From contig CAUGNQ010000011.1 in NCBI GenBank assembly GCA_959600835.1, positions 1 to 46,390 on the forward strand: a DNA stretch of 46,390 bases, written 5' to 3'. Below, piece after piece: positions 15,927 to 24,425 of the stretch. Source of the stretch: an uncultured Collinsella sp. Its GTDB lineage: Bacteria; Actinomycetota; Coriobacteriia; Coriobacteriales; Coriobacteriaceae. The position numbers and the translations under genes are program-made. Each line of letters begins with the position of its first letter. The stretch's first letter is position 1. The notes under the pieces were generated by a model that worked only from the letters and a program-made list of their open reading frames with translations, had not been told where the DNA came from and searched no databases.

Positions 15927-17606
15927 CTAGTCCCTGGTAAGTTTCCTGTGGATACGATGCGGCTGGGCTGCGTCCTCGCCCAGGCGCTCGATGCGGTTGG
16001 CCTGATAGGCCTCGAAATTGCCCTCGAACCAATACCAGTTGCCCGGATTCTCGTCGGTGCCCTCCCACGCCAGAATGTGCGTGGCGACGCGGTCCAGGAA
16101 CATACGATCGTGGCTAATGACCACCGAGCAGCCCGGGAACTCGAGCAGCGCCGCTTCGAGCGAGGACAGCGTCTCGACGTCGAGGTCGTTCGTGGGCTCA
16201 TCGAGGAGCAGCAGGTTGCCGCCCTGCTTGAGCGTAAGCGCCAAGTTCAGACGGTTGCGCTCGCCGCCGGAGAGCACGCCAGCGCGCTTCTGCTGGTCCT
16301 GGCCCTTAAAGCCAAAGCTCGCCACATAAGCGCGGCTCGGAACCTCGGTCTCGCCCACCATCATGTGGTCCAGGCCGTCCGAGACGACCTCCCATAGGTT
16401 CTTATCGGGGTCGATGCCGGAACGGCTCTGGTCGACGTAGGAGATCTTGACGGTCTCGCCAATCTCGAGCTCGCCCGAGGTCAGCGGCTCCAGGCCCACG
16501 ATGGTCTTGAACAGTGTGGTCTTGCCCACGCCGTTGGGACCGATCACGCCCACGATGCCGTTGCGCGGCAGGGTGAACGAAAGATCGTCGATGAGCACAC
16601 GGCCATCGAACTCCTTGTGCAGGTGATGAGCCTCGAGCACCTTGTTGCCCAGACGCGGGCCCACAGGGATGCGGATGTCGGTCCAGTCGAGCTTCTGGCT
16701 TGCGCGGGCCTCGGCCTCCATCTCCTCGTAGCGAGCCAGACGGGCCTTGTTCTTGGCCTGACGGGCCTTGGGCGAGCTGCGTACCCACTCAAGCTCGGCC
16801 TCCATGCGCTTGGCGAGCTTGGCATCGCGGTTACCCTGAGCCTCGATACGCGCGGCCTTGGTCTCCAGATACGTAGAGTAGTTGCCCTTGTAGGGATAGA
16901 GGTGACCGCGGTCGACCTCGCAGATCCACTCGGCAACGTTATCCAGGAAGTAGCGATCGTGTGTGACGGCAAGCACCGCGCCCTGGTAGTTGTGCAGGAA
17001 GTGCTCGAGCCACAGGATCGATTCGGCGTCCAGGTGGTTCGTGGGCTCGTCGAGCAGCAGCAGGTCGGGAGCCTCGAGCAGCAGCTTGCACAGGGCCACG
17101 CGACGGCGCTCGCCGCCGGAAAGTACGTTGACCGGCATGTCGGAATCGGGCAGCTGCAGGGCGTCCATGGCCTGGCCGAGCTTGGAATCGATATCCCAGC
17201 CGTCGGCGGCGTCGATCTCGTCCTGGAGCTTGCCCATCTCGGCCATGAGGGCGTCCATGTCGCAATCCGGGTCGCACATCTCCTCGCCGATCTTATTGAA
17301 GCGATCGACCTTGGCGATCATGTCGCCAAATGCCATGCGCACGTTCTCGATGACGGTCTTGTCGTCGTCGAGCGGCGGCTCCTGCTGCAGGATACCCACG
17401 GTGTAGCCGGGGGTGAGCCTGGCATCGCCGTTGGAGACCTCCTCGATGCCGGCCATGATCTTGAGCAGGGTCGACTTGCCCATACCGTTGGGGCCCACGA
17501 CGCCGATCTTGGCACCGGGGTAGAAGCTCAGGGTCACGTCGTCAAGGATCACCTTGTCGCCATGGGCCTTGCGAGCCTGATACATCTGGTAGATAAACTC
17601 TGCCAT
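15927..17606 (-). CDS. ettA: Energy-dependent translational throttle protein EttA
   Basis: A 559-residue ABC-F ATPase that binds the ribosomal E site and gates translation elongation according to ATP/ADP level. Two nucleotide-binding domains are complete: GPNGMGKST with LSGGERRRVAL and LLLLDEPTNHLDAES, then GPNGVGKTT with LSGGERNRLNL and LLLLDEPTNDLDVET. The arm insert and the basic inter-domain linker (RSSPKARQAKNKARLARYEE) are those of EttA rather than Uup or antibiotic-resistance ABC-F proteins. No transmembrane part is present. AAAGGAT precedes the ATG. Confidence 0.95.
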   Translation of the reverse strand: MAEFIYQMYQARKAHGDKVILDDVTLSFYPGAKIGVVGPNGMGKSTLLKIMAGIEEVSNGDARLTPGYTVGILQQEPPLDDDKTVIENVRMAFGDMIAKVDRFNKIGEEMCDPDCDMDALMAEMGKLQDEIDAADGWDIDSKLGQAMDALQLPDSDMPVNVLSGGERRRVALCKLLLEAPDLLLLDEPTNHLDAESILWLEHFLHNYQGAVLAVTHDRYFLDNVAEWICEVDRGHLYPYKGNYSTYLETKAARIEAQGNRDAKLAKRMEAELEWVRSSPKARQAKNKARLARYEEMEAEARASQKLDWTDIRIPVGPRLGNKVLEAHHLHKEFDGRVLIDDLSFTLPRNGIVGVIGPNGVGKTTLFKTIVGLEPLTSGELEIGETVKISYVDQSRSGIDPDKNLWEVVSDGLDHMMVGETEVPSRAYVASFGFKGQDQQKRAGVLSGGERNRLNLALTLKQGGNLLLLDEPTNDLDVETLSSLEAALLEFPGCSVVISHDRMFLDRVATHILAWEGTDENPGNWYWFEGNFEAYQANRIERLGEDAAQPHRIHRKLTRD

Positions 17607-17696
17607 TTGCCTGTTTTATCCTTTCTACCTGCTGTTTCCCTATTCTTGTTTCGTTTTAGTGGAAACGAAATGAGGAAACCAGCTCTGAAACTTAAC

Positions 17697-17725
17697 GAAA
17701 AAGGGGCATGGTTGCCCACGCCCCC
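17697..17725 (-). terminator. Terminator of the arsR-sdpI unit
   Basis: Minus-strand GGGGCGTGG / CCATGCCCC stem with one G-U wobble and a GCAA-type loop, followed by TTTTTC. The wobble pairs only on the minus strand, agreeing with the direction of the sdpI-like gene. Confidence 0.8.
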
Positions 17726-17790
17726 TAATACTACCTGGGAAAAGTCCCCCTTAACACACTATGAACTGCGTACGCTAGTTTTCCGCAACC

Positions 17791-18495
17791 TTAACGAGCG
17801 GCTCGCTGCGATTTGCGCCACAGCAGATACGAGTAGACATAGGCAGCTCCGGCCGAACCAAGCGCCAGAACCGCAATCACCGCGGCGACGACTTCGCTCG
17901 AAAGTACGCTACCCGCCACGCCCATCACAATCAGACCAACGCCCAGCACCATAAAACAGGCGCCGCCAAAACGCTGCGTACGGCGCCAGTTCTCGGGATC
18001 GGCAAGCGCCCAGGGCGTCTTGATACCGAGCGTATAGTTCTGCTTCACACGTGGCAAGTAGTTGCCTACGCCGATGAACAGCAAACCGACAGCACCGGAA
18101 ATCAGCACGTTGACCGAACCGACCGCCGGCACCACGCCCCAGACCGTAAGCTCTCCCAGCCAGCTTATGGCGCACATGAACAAGGTGAAAGCGATTACGA
18201 AGCCCTGGTAGAACTTGCCCGAGGTTCGATATGCCTCGCCTTTGGGATCGATGCGCGGCACCACGTAGAACATCGCGAGAAGCGCCAGCGGCAACGCGCC
18301 GAGCGCGGAGGCCATCCAGCTGGGACCCCAACCGTCGACGGCGCCGCTCGCTCCCCAGTGCGTGGGAATCTGCGCCGGCAAGCTCGGCATCACCATGAGG
18401 TGCGCTACGACGTTGACGACGCACAGAGCGACCAGCGCAATCCACACGCGCGACGATACCCCCGTGGTATGAATGCCCTTGTTTTCGTTATTCAT
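17791..18495 (-). CDS. SdpI-family membrane protein (DUF1648)
   Basis: A 234-residue integral membrane protein with about six hydrophobic segments. The N-terminal DUF1648 block shows LPAQIPTHWGASGAVDGWG, and the C-terminal SdpI block LLFIGVGNYLPRVKQNYTLGIKTPWAL. In Bacillus, SdpI protects against the SdpC toxin and signals to the repressor SdpR; no SdpC-like gene is seen here, so a general envelope-stress or immunity role is inferred. ATG 18495 follows AAGGTG and overlaps the end of the arsR gene by 8 bp, so the two are coupled. Confidence 0.87.
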   Translation of the reverse strand: MNNENKGIHTTGVSSRVWIALVALCVVNVVAHLMVMPSLPAQIPTHWGASGAVDGWGPSWMASALGALPLALLAMFYVVPRIDPKGEAYRTSGKFYQGFVIAFTLFMCAISWLGELTVWGVVPAVGSVNVLISGAVGLLFIGVGNYLPRVKQNYTLGIKTPWALADPENWRRTQRFGGACFMVLGVGLIVMGVAGSVLSSEVVAAVIAVLALGSAGAAYVYSYLLWRKSQRAAR

Positions 18496-18766
18496 TCTTA
18501 TCACCTTCAGTGTTTGTAAAGCCCATGAACCAACCGATCAAGTCCTGCATGACGGTGGTGTTTAAGCTGTATACGATGTTTTGACCATGACGCTCGTCGG
18601 TCACCAACCCAGCGTTTTTAAGCGTCGCCAAATGATGGCTGAGCGACGGCTTGCTGATATCGAAATGCGCAGCAAGCTCCCCCGCCGTGCAGTTGCCCTC
18701 GCGCAGTAGCTCTAAGATGCGCCGCCGCGTAGGATCGGCCAGCGCCTTAAAACCCTCTCCCGGCAT
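18488..18766 (-). CDS. ArsR-family repressor, SdpR-like
   Basis: A 92-residue winged-helix regulator. It starts FKALADPTRRRILELL, the hallmark of the SdpR/ArsR group, and has the recognition helix ISKPSLSHHLATLKNAGLV followed by the wing DERHGQNIVYSL. No Cys or His metal site typical of ArsR or SmtB is visible, fitting the SdpR type that senses through its membrane partner. ATG 18766 follows GGAGG; an upstream in-frame ATG lies before the ribosome site. Likely autorepressor of its own two-gene operon. Confidence 0.88.
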   Translation of the reverse strand: MPGEGFKALADPTRRRILELLREGNCTAGELAAHFDISKPSLSHHLATLKNAGLVTDERHGQNIVYSLNTTVMQDLIGWFMGFTNTEGDKNE

Positions 18767-18800
18767 AGAGCCTCCTCTCACTATCTCTCACGACGCGCAC

Positions 18801-18830
18801 ACTATACTCGTTATTTAGATGTTTGTCTAA
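18801..18830 (-). promoter_or_regulatory. arsR-sdpI promoter and candidate operator
   Basis: Minus-strand TTAGAC (18825-18830), 18 bp spacer, TATAGT (18801-18806). The -35 lies in the dyad TTAGA...TCTAA (18815-18830), and a further TCTAA copy follows at 18834, as expected for repression by the adjacent ArsR protein. Confidence 0.5.
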
Positions 18831-18839
18831 CTGTCTAAT

Positions 18840-19066
18840 CTTATACTCAAAAAAAATAGCCGCCCCCGCGTAATGCGAAGACGGCCACTTCTCACGCCAT
18901 AAACGTGTTTCGGAGTTGGCTAACCCGCGGCAACGGGTGCCATCTGCTTCATCTTATGCGAATCCCAATCTCATTTCAACAAGCCCCTAGGGCTCAAATG
19001 GAATCGTGATAGTCCCTATAATGACATTAGCCAAAAATCGATCCGCTTCCCCATCGGAGGATATCT
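18840..19066. other. Intergenic region between divergent arsR and tcdA
   Basis: Holds a TATAAT at 19017-19022 about 45 bp before tcdA without a clear -35, and a short hairpin around CCCGCGGCAACGGG. No gene is supported. Confidence 0.35.
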
Positions 19067-19864
19067 ATGACCGAAACCGCAGCTGCAGGTCCCGTCGAGA
19101 CACGCGACACCAAGCTCGAGATCATCATGGGCCGCGAGGCGCTTGATAAACTCGCCAACGCCACGGTGCTGGTGCTCGGCTGCGGCGGCGTGGGCTCCAA
19201 CTGCTGCGAGGCACTCGCCCGCGGCGGCATCGGCCATTTCGTGATCCTGGACAAGGACATCATCGCGCCCAGCAACATCAATCGCCAGGCCATCGCCTTT
19301 CACAGCACCGTCGGCAAGCGCAAGGTTGACGTGATGGAAGCCATGATCCACGACATCAATCCCGCCGCCACCGTCATCAAGCGAACTGAATACTTGCTGA
19401 GCGACAACATCGATGATTTCTTCGCGAGCGTTTTGGAGCAGACGGACGGCAAGCTCGACTACGTCGTCGACGCCATCGACACCATTTCGGCCAAGCTCAC
19501 CATTACCAAATATGCTCAGGACCACGGCATTCGTTTGGTTAGTTCCATGGGCGGGGCCAACAAGCTCCATCCCGAGTGCCTCCGCTTTGCCGACATCTTC
19601 GATACGGTACGTGACCCCATGAGCCGCATTATGCGCAAAGAATGCAAAAAGCGTGGCATCGAGAGCCTGCACGTACTGTTTAGCTGCGAGGAGTCGGTTA
19701 AGACTCAACCCCGCGACCCTTCCAACATCCACGAGCGTACCGAGCTGGGAACCGCGAGCTTCATGCCGCCCATCATGGGCCAGATGATTGCCGGCGAGGT
19801 TATCCGCCAGATCAGCGGGCGCGGCACCGAGCGCGTGCGCGCCGACGGCCAGCGCTTGGACTAG
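19067..19864 (+). CDS. tcdA: tRNA threonylcarbamoyladenosine dehydratase
   Basis: A 265-residue E1-like ThiF/HesA/MoeB-family protein. The ATP-binding LGCGGVGSNCCEALARGG, the DKDIIAPSNINRQ block and VVDAIDTISAKLTI are those of TcdA (CsdL), which cyclises t6A to ct6A at position 37 of ANN-decoding tRNAs using ATP. Length is close to the E. coli enzyme. GGAGGATATCT precedes the ATG. It is followed after 13 bp by a TatD nuclease gene, so the pair is probably co-transcribed. Confidence 0.88.
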   Translation: MTETAAAGPVETRDTKLEIIMGREALDKLANATVLVLGCGGVGSNCCEALARGGIGHFVILDKDIIAPSNINRQAIAFHSTVGKRKVDVMEAMIHDINPAATVIKRTEYLLSDNIDDFFASVLEQTDGKLDYVVDAIDTISAKLTITKYAQDHGIRLVSSMGGANKLHPECLRFADIFDTVRDPMSRIMRKECKKRGIESLHVLFSCEESVKTQPRDPSNIHERTELGTASFMPPIMGQMIAGEVIRQISGRGTERVRADGQRLD

Positions 19865-19877
19865 CAGGGATGCCGCG

Positions 19878-20660
19878 ATGGCGCCGCAGCTGTTTGATGC
19901 ACACTGTCATCTTGATTTGATGGCCTACCCGGATACCGTTGCCGATGAGACGACGGCACTGGGCCTGGGTCTATTTGACTGCGGCGTCGACCCACGCGAC
20001 TTCGCGGCAGCAAAAACACGCGCCAGTCACTACCCGTACATCATCGCGGGCGTAGGGCTCCATCCCTGGTGGCTCGCCGACGGTCGATGCAGCGCTACCG
20101 AAATAGACCTGCTTTGCGAAGTCGCTGCACAAGAGCGTTTTATCGGCGAGATCGGGCTCGACTTTTCCGCACGCTTTGCTGGAAGCGAGCCGTTACAAAT
20201 ACAGGCACTTGACCGGCTCTGCGATGCACTTGTGCAGCATCCTCTTGCCGGGCGCGTGATATCAATTCACGCCGTTCGTTCGGCAGGAACCGTACTGGAC
20301 GTCCTCGAATCGCATGGACTACTCATCCCAAACTCCGACTCCCCCGTTATCATCTTCCACTGGTTTAGCGGCACCTCGGACGAACTCGTCCGCGCGCGCG
20401 ATGCAGGCTGCTATTTTTCCGTCAGCGAGCGCATGCTCGTCACCAAACGTGGGCGCGAATACGCCCGACAGATTCCACTCGACCGTCTACTACTCGAGAC
20501 TGATGCGCCGGCCGAGCCAAACACGGAAACAAGCGCGCAGTCGCTCATCAAATCGCTCACAAGAGCCTCGATGCGCATCGCCTCACTCAAAAACTGTGAC
20601 ATAAAGCGCATCGAGTCAACAGTTTTAGCAAATGCGCACTCTGTTTTTGACCTTCGCTAA
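19878..20660 (+). CDS. tatD: TatD-family metal-dependent hydrolase
   Basis: A 260-residue TIM-barrel hydrolase. The metal-binding DAHCHLD, the bridging Glu in IGEIGLDF, and the LLLETDAP aspartate are present. The third His region is ISIHAVRSAG where many TatD proteins have HxR-type motifs, so that site is intact. Family members act as 3'-5' DNases or D-aminoacyl hydrolases; substrate is not decided by sequence. Start chosen at ATG 19878 after AGGGA; the frame is open further upstream inside tcdA. Confidence 0.85.
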   Translation: MAPQLFDAHCHLDLMAYPDTVADETTALGLGLFDCGVDPRDFAAAKTRASHYPYIIAGVGLHPWWLADGRCSATEIDLLCEVAAQERFIGEIGLDFSARFAGSEPLQIQALDRLCDALVQHPLAGRVISIHAVRSAGTVLDVLESHGLLIPNSDSPVIIFHWFSGTSDELVRARDAGCYFSVSERMLVTKRGREYARQIPLDRLLLETDAPAEPNTETSAQSLIKSLTRASMRIASLKNCDIKRIESTVLANAHSVFDLR

Positions 20661-20670
20661 CCCCTGTGGG

Positions 20671-20716
20671 CAAAAATGCCAAGGGACATGCGAATCGCAC
20701 AACGCAGTCCCTATTG
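20671..20716 (-). terminator. Terminator at the end of the frl-like operon
   Basis: Minus-strand CCAATAGGGACTGCG (20702-20716) pairs imperfectly with CGCATGTCCCTTGG (20678-20691), then a T-run (20671-20675). It follows the FGGY kinase stop by about 24 bp. Confidence 0.7.
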
Positions 20717-20739
20717 GAAGGCGGTACAGTTCGGCGGCA

Positions 20740-22257
20740 TTACACCAATTCGTGCATGAGATCACGGTTGCGTGCATACAATTCGTCAAAGATATGACGA
20801 CGCGACGCATATAACTCGTGGGCAGCCATATCGGGCACGATTGTTTGCGCAACGCCAAGGACTCGGGCGAGTTCATCCCATGATGCATAGGCGCCACCTG
20901 CGAGAGCTGCCATGATGGCATCACCGAAGCATGCGCCCACCGTAACCTTGGCAACCGAGACCTCGCGCCCGCATACGTCGGCGATAGCTTGCATCCAAAC
21001 TGGATTCTTGGTTCCACCTCCGACAAGCATAATGCGCCCAATTAGCAGTCCATGCTCCCGCTCGATAATGTCGGCATGGGATGCAACGGTATACGCGACG
21101 CCTTCCAAGGCGGCGCGAACCATATGGGCTCGCGTATGCCTTCCGGTCAAGCCAAAGAAGACGCCACGCGCCTCGGGATCGTTGAGCGGAGTACGCTCCC
21201 CCGCAAAGTACGGCAGACACAGGAGCCCATCGGCACCCGGCGCCACGTCGGCGGCATCATGCGCCATAACCGAATATGCATCGGGGCCACCGTGGCCCTC
21301 GGCCTCTACGGCGTCGCGATACAGCTCTTGGCGCAGCCACGATGTGAGCGCACCCGCCGTATTGGTCCCCGCGCAGATCCCGTAAGTTCCGGGAATGATA
21401 AACGTCCCTGGCCACAGACGGGCATCATCGATCATATGATCAGCTAGGTAGATGAAATACGCCGTACTCCCCAACTGAACCATCATATCGCCGGGACGGA
21501 ATACACCCGTCGAAATGGCCTCGGCACCAGAGTCGCCCGTTCCCACTAAGACAGGTGTCCCTGCCGCGAGCCCCGTCGCCTCAGCCGCACGCTGCGTAAT
21601 CACCCCGGCAATATCGGTAGCCGACATTACCTCCGTCATCTGGTCAGGCCGGCAGAAACGAGCACATTCCCGAGCATCAACCTTCCAAGTGTAGCGGTCA
21701 TATAGGGGAAGAAAATCCTCCGCCAAATAACGGTCCACCGTAAAACGCCCCGTCAACTTTGCGCACAGAAACGATGACGCCGTCAGGAACTTCGCGGCAC
21801 GTTCGTGCACCTCGGGCATATTCTCCTTAAACCACAAGATCTTAGGAGCAATATCTGACGAACAGGGATCGTGCCCGAAAAGCTCGCGCGCGCGATCTGA
21901 CCCATATTCGGAAAGAAGCTCGTCAATCTGCGGCTTCGAACGTGCATCGACTCCATACAAAATCGCGGGCGCCAGCGCGTTGCACTCGGTATCGACCGGC
22001 ACACAGTCGCAACCCAATGCGGAAAGGCCCACGCATCCAATCTGTGCCGCGTTAACCCCCGATCGCGCCACCAGCTCGCGCGACAGGCGGCAAAAATCGC
22101 CCCACCAAACTGCCTCCGCATCATGCTGGTACCATCCGTCACACGGGTTGTCCGTCTCGTGTCCACAAGAGGCTTGGCAAACGATGTTGCATCGATCATC
22201 GATTAAAACGCCTTTAGAGGCGCTTGTCCCAATATCAATACCCAGATAGAGCGCCAT
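20740..22257 (-). CDS. FGGY-family carbohydrate kinase (xylulokinase-like)
   Basis: A 505-residue sugar kinase with both actin-like domains: phosphate-1 loop YLGIDIGTSASKGVLID, DGWYQHDAEAVWW as in XylB-type kinases, GTGDSGAEAISTG, and the adenosine motif MLVGGGTKNPVWMQ. It should phosphorylate a ketose, polyol or similar compound with ATP. It is the last gene of the operon, six bases after the BtpA-family gene, with GGGGAG overlapping that gene's end. Xylulose itself is not implied: no xylose isomerase or pentose gene is near, so the substrate is open. Confidence 0.85.
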   Translation of the reverse strand: MALYLGIDIGTSASKGVLIDDRCNIVCQASCGHETDNPCDGWYQHDAEAVWWGDFCRLSRELVARSGVNAAQIGCVGLSALGCDCVPVDTECNALAPAILYGVDARSKPQIDELLSEYGSDRARELFGHDPCSSDIAPKILWFKENMPEVHERAAKFLTASSFLCAKLTGRFTVDRYLAEDFLPLYDRYTWKVDARECARFCRPDQMTEVMSATDIAGVITQRAAEATGLAAGTPVLVGTGDSGAEAISTGVFRPGDMMVQLGSTAYFIYLADHMIDDARLWPGTFIIPGTYGICAGTNTAGALTSWLRQELYRDAVEAEGHGGPDAYSVMAHDAADVAPGADGLLCLPYFAGERTPLNDPEARGVFFGLTGRHTRAHMVRAALEGVAYTVASHADIIEREHGLLIGRIMLVGGGTKNPVWMQAIADVCGREVSVAKVTVGACFGDAIMAALAGGAYASWDELARVLGVAQTIVPDMAAHELYASRRHIFDELYARNRDLMHELV

Positions 22258-22263
22258 AGGTGC

Positions 22264-23073
22264 CTACTCCCCTCGCGCCGTACGAGCGGCAGCCATAAAA
22301 CGAGCTACCCGCTCAACATCAACCGGGGCATCCAGCTTTCCGTCGCGCTTTAAGCACGTGCCGACAAACGCGCCATCGTAGTGAGCAAATACGTCAGCCA
22401 CGGTATTTTCGCGACAACCGGTGCCACATACCACGGGCACTTCGCCAACACGCTCGCGGACCTCATCGGCAAGCTCGCCCGAAGCGCCACGACCGGCAGC
22501 CGAACCGCCGATGACCATCGCATCCGGTAGGCAATTAAAGAGAAGTGAATCGGCAATGTCCGCAGTCGTGCGGTCGTTGAGATAAACCTCCCCCTCGCTC
22601 GTGATGAAGTGAAAAAGCTTGAGGTCGTCCAGGCGCAGCGCCGCCTTGCGACGCATGGTGTGAGCGAAATCTCGGTTAATCAGCCCGAGATCACCGGCCC
22701 AGGCACCGCAAAAATTGCAGCGCGTGAACTGCGCGTCGACGGCAGCGCACAGCTCGATTGTGGCATCACCATCGTAAATAGCTTCAGCTCCCCAAGGAGT
22801 CGACAGATCATGGGATAGAGCCCCGATTACATAGCCCATCGATGCAAGGGTTGAGGGAGAAACGTGCTGCTCATAGGGCATCGAGAGCTCATTGGTAATC
22901 AAAATGCCATCGACACCGCCCTGCTGCAACGCTTCGAGATCGCGCTTGGCGGCTTCCACGACCTGCGACACGCTTCCGCCCGGGTAATACAGTGGATCGC
23001 CCGGCAGAGGACGCAGGTGCAGCATTCCGATAACCGGCTTTTCGGTCTTGAACATCGAGGTTAGAAACGACAT
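22264..23073 (-). CDS. BtpA/SgcQ-family TIM-barrel protein
   Basis: A 269-residue protein of the BtpA family (COG0434). The opening KPVIGMLHLRPLPGDP, GGVDGILITNEL and the phosphate-cup-like IGGSAAGRGA with VCGTGCRENTV are typical. E. coli SgcQ sits in a sugar-phosphate operon; the biochemical role of the family is not established, though the fold suggests an aldolase- or epimerase-like enzyme. Here it sits between YjbQ and an FGGY kinase, which supports work on a phosphorylated sugar-type compound. Confidence 0.82.
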   Translation of the reverse strand: MSFLTSMFKTEKPVIGMLHLRPLPGDPLYYPGGSVSQVVEAAKRDLEALQQGGVDGILITNELSMPYEQHVSPSTLASMGYVIGALSHDLSTPWGAEAIYDGDATIELCAAVDAQFTRCNFCGAWAGDLGLINRDFAHTMRRKAALRLDDLKLFHFITSEGEVYLNDRTTADIADSLLFNCLPDAMVIGGSAAGRGASGELADEVRERVGEVPVVCGTGCRENTVADVFAHYDGAFVGTCLKRDGKLDAPVDVERVARFMAAARTARGE

Positions 23074-23106
23074 TACGTGCTCCTTCTTAGGGTCATTGCA
23101 GGGACG

Positions 23107-23535
23107 TTACTCCCCCAGCACCTCGACGTACACCTTTCGCTTCTGCGGACCGTCAAACTCCGCAAGATAGATGTTCTGGGCACCTCCGCACACGATGTGG
23201 CCATCTTGGACGGGAAAGAAGCAACTGTTTCCACTAATCATGCTCTTGATATGCCCACAGGAGTTGTTACCGGTGGCTCCATAGCTCGGCAGGAAGTGTG
23301 CATGCGCATAGGGGGCATCGAGTGGGGCGATGCGATCAAGCGTCTCCATAAGATCCGTCTCCACGCAGGGCAGCCCCTCGTTTACCACGATTCCGCAGGT
23401 CGTATGCGACAAAATAATCGCCGCCAAGCCATTGGTCACCGAGCTGCGTTCAATGGCAGCGTGCACGTCCTCGGTAATATCGATGAACTGGTCCGGAGCA
23501 GTCGATAGATAGCTCAATGTCTCGAGCGTCACCAT
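23107..23535 (-). CDS. YjbQ-family protein (UPF0047)
   Basis: A 142-residue protein. LSHTTCGIVVNEGLP gives the conserved His-Thr-Thr-Cys and Asn-Glu, and GNNSCGHIKSMISG the second His region where most YjbQ proteins read N-[AG]-H-[AIL]-K. Family members show weak thiamine-phosphate synthase activity in E. coli, but the true function is unknown. I prefer ATG 23535 with AAGGGG upstream over a GTG at 23541. Its place in a catabolic operon, two bases after the amidohydrolase, is unusual and hints at a metal-dependent hydrolase or isomerase role. Confidence 0.8.
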   Translation of the reverse strand: MVTLETLSYLSTAPDQFIDITEDVHAAIERSSVTNGLAAIILSHTTCGIVVNEGLPCVETDLMETLDRIAPLDAPYAHAHFLPSYGATGNNSCGHIKSMISGNSCFFPVQDGHIVCGGAQNIYLAEFDGPQKRKVYVEVLGE

Positions 23536-23537
23536 GT

Positions 23538-24398
23538 TCACTCATCCCCTTCAAGAAAACGCAGGGCATTACCCCAGTAGAGCCTTTCTCGCGCATCATC
23601 GCGCATGGGCACGGTATCGAGCGCCCGCTTGAGTTTGAATGCACGGAAGCGCGGCGTATTGCTGGCGAACATCACTTGGTGCGATAGCGCGCGCTCATAC
23701 CACAGCGGCCCCATATCGACCGTGAAAAGACGCTGCATCATCTCCTCGGGCGAATCGATGTAAGTGATAGAGGTGTCCGCGTAGCAGTTGGGATACTTGA
23801 GCAGCATCGCCACGGTCTCGCGCACCCAGGGCCAGCCAAAATGGGTCAAACTAAAACGCACATTTGGATGCGTTGCGATTGTGTGCTCAAATGCAAGCGG
23901 GTTACTGCGCGAGAGCTCTGCGCCCGGCTCCCAAGACATACCGGCATGGAAAACCACCGGCTTGTTATAGCGCTCGCACAGTTCGTAAAGCGGCTCGGCC
24001 ACAGCATCATCGGGGGCAAAACCCTGCTTTGCAGGATGCAGGCAAAGCCCCTTTGCCCCCAACTCGGTAAAGGCGCGCTCCAATTCGTCTGCGGCACCGC
24101 TCACCTGCGGGTCTACGCTCGCAAATCCCCACAGACGATCGGGATGTGCGGCAACCAGCATGGCAATCTGGTCATTGGTGCCAAAGTGCCCTCCGCATGC
24201 CGTGGTTACATCGAGCGGCATGAGCACGCTCTTCTGCACATCACAGACGTCCATCTCGACTTGAAGCTCATCCCAATCCATGGGGCCCATATGCCCCATA
24301 CCAAATTCTCGTGACCAAAAACCGAATCCATCAGGCTCATCACCCGGCGTACAGATCTCGCCGTAGAGCATAGGATGGACCAACATGTCGATAACCAT
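23538..24398 (-). CDS. Amidohydrolase_2-family TIM-barrel enzyme with altered metal motif
   Basis: A 286-residue member of the amidohydrolase_2 group (ACMSD-like). Supporting segments are WGFASVDPQ, GAKGLCLHPAKQGFAPDD, PVVFHAGMSWEPGAE, FSLTHFGWPWV and the final YWGNALRFL. The N-terminal metal motif, normally DxHxH, reads D4-M-L6-V-H8, and the usual GSDxP near the C-terminus reads ASNTP, so two ligands or catalytic residues are changed. It may be a decarboxylase, hydratase or hydrolase with a different centre. ATG 24398 follows AAAGGAG. Confidence 0.78.
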   Translation of the reverse strand: MVIDMLVHPMLYGEICTPGDEPDGFGFWSREFGMGHMGPMDWDELQVEMDVCDVQKSVLMPLDVTTACGGHFGTNDQIAMLVAAHPDRLWGFASVDPQVSGAADELERAFTELGAKGLCLHPAKQGFAPDDAVAEPLYELCERYNKPVVFHAGMSWEPGAELSRSNPLAFEHTIATHPNVRFSLTHFGWPWVRETVAMLLKYPNCYADTSITYIDSPEEMMQRLFTVDMGPLWYERALSHQVMFASNTPRFRAFKLKRALDTVPMRDDARERLYWGNALRFLEGDE

Positions 24399-24425
24399 TT
24401 CGTACTCCTTTCCAGGCATTTGACC

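Noticed and set aside
18991..19022. Full promoter for tcdA
   Set aside because: A perfect TATAAT is present but no -35-like sequence at 16-18 bp.
18975..20716. ATAGGGACT-type repeats near 19010 and 20710 as a second repeat family
   Set aside because: Only short shared words; the 20671-20716 case is explained as a terminator.
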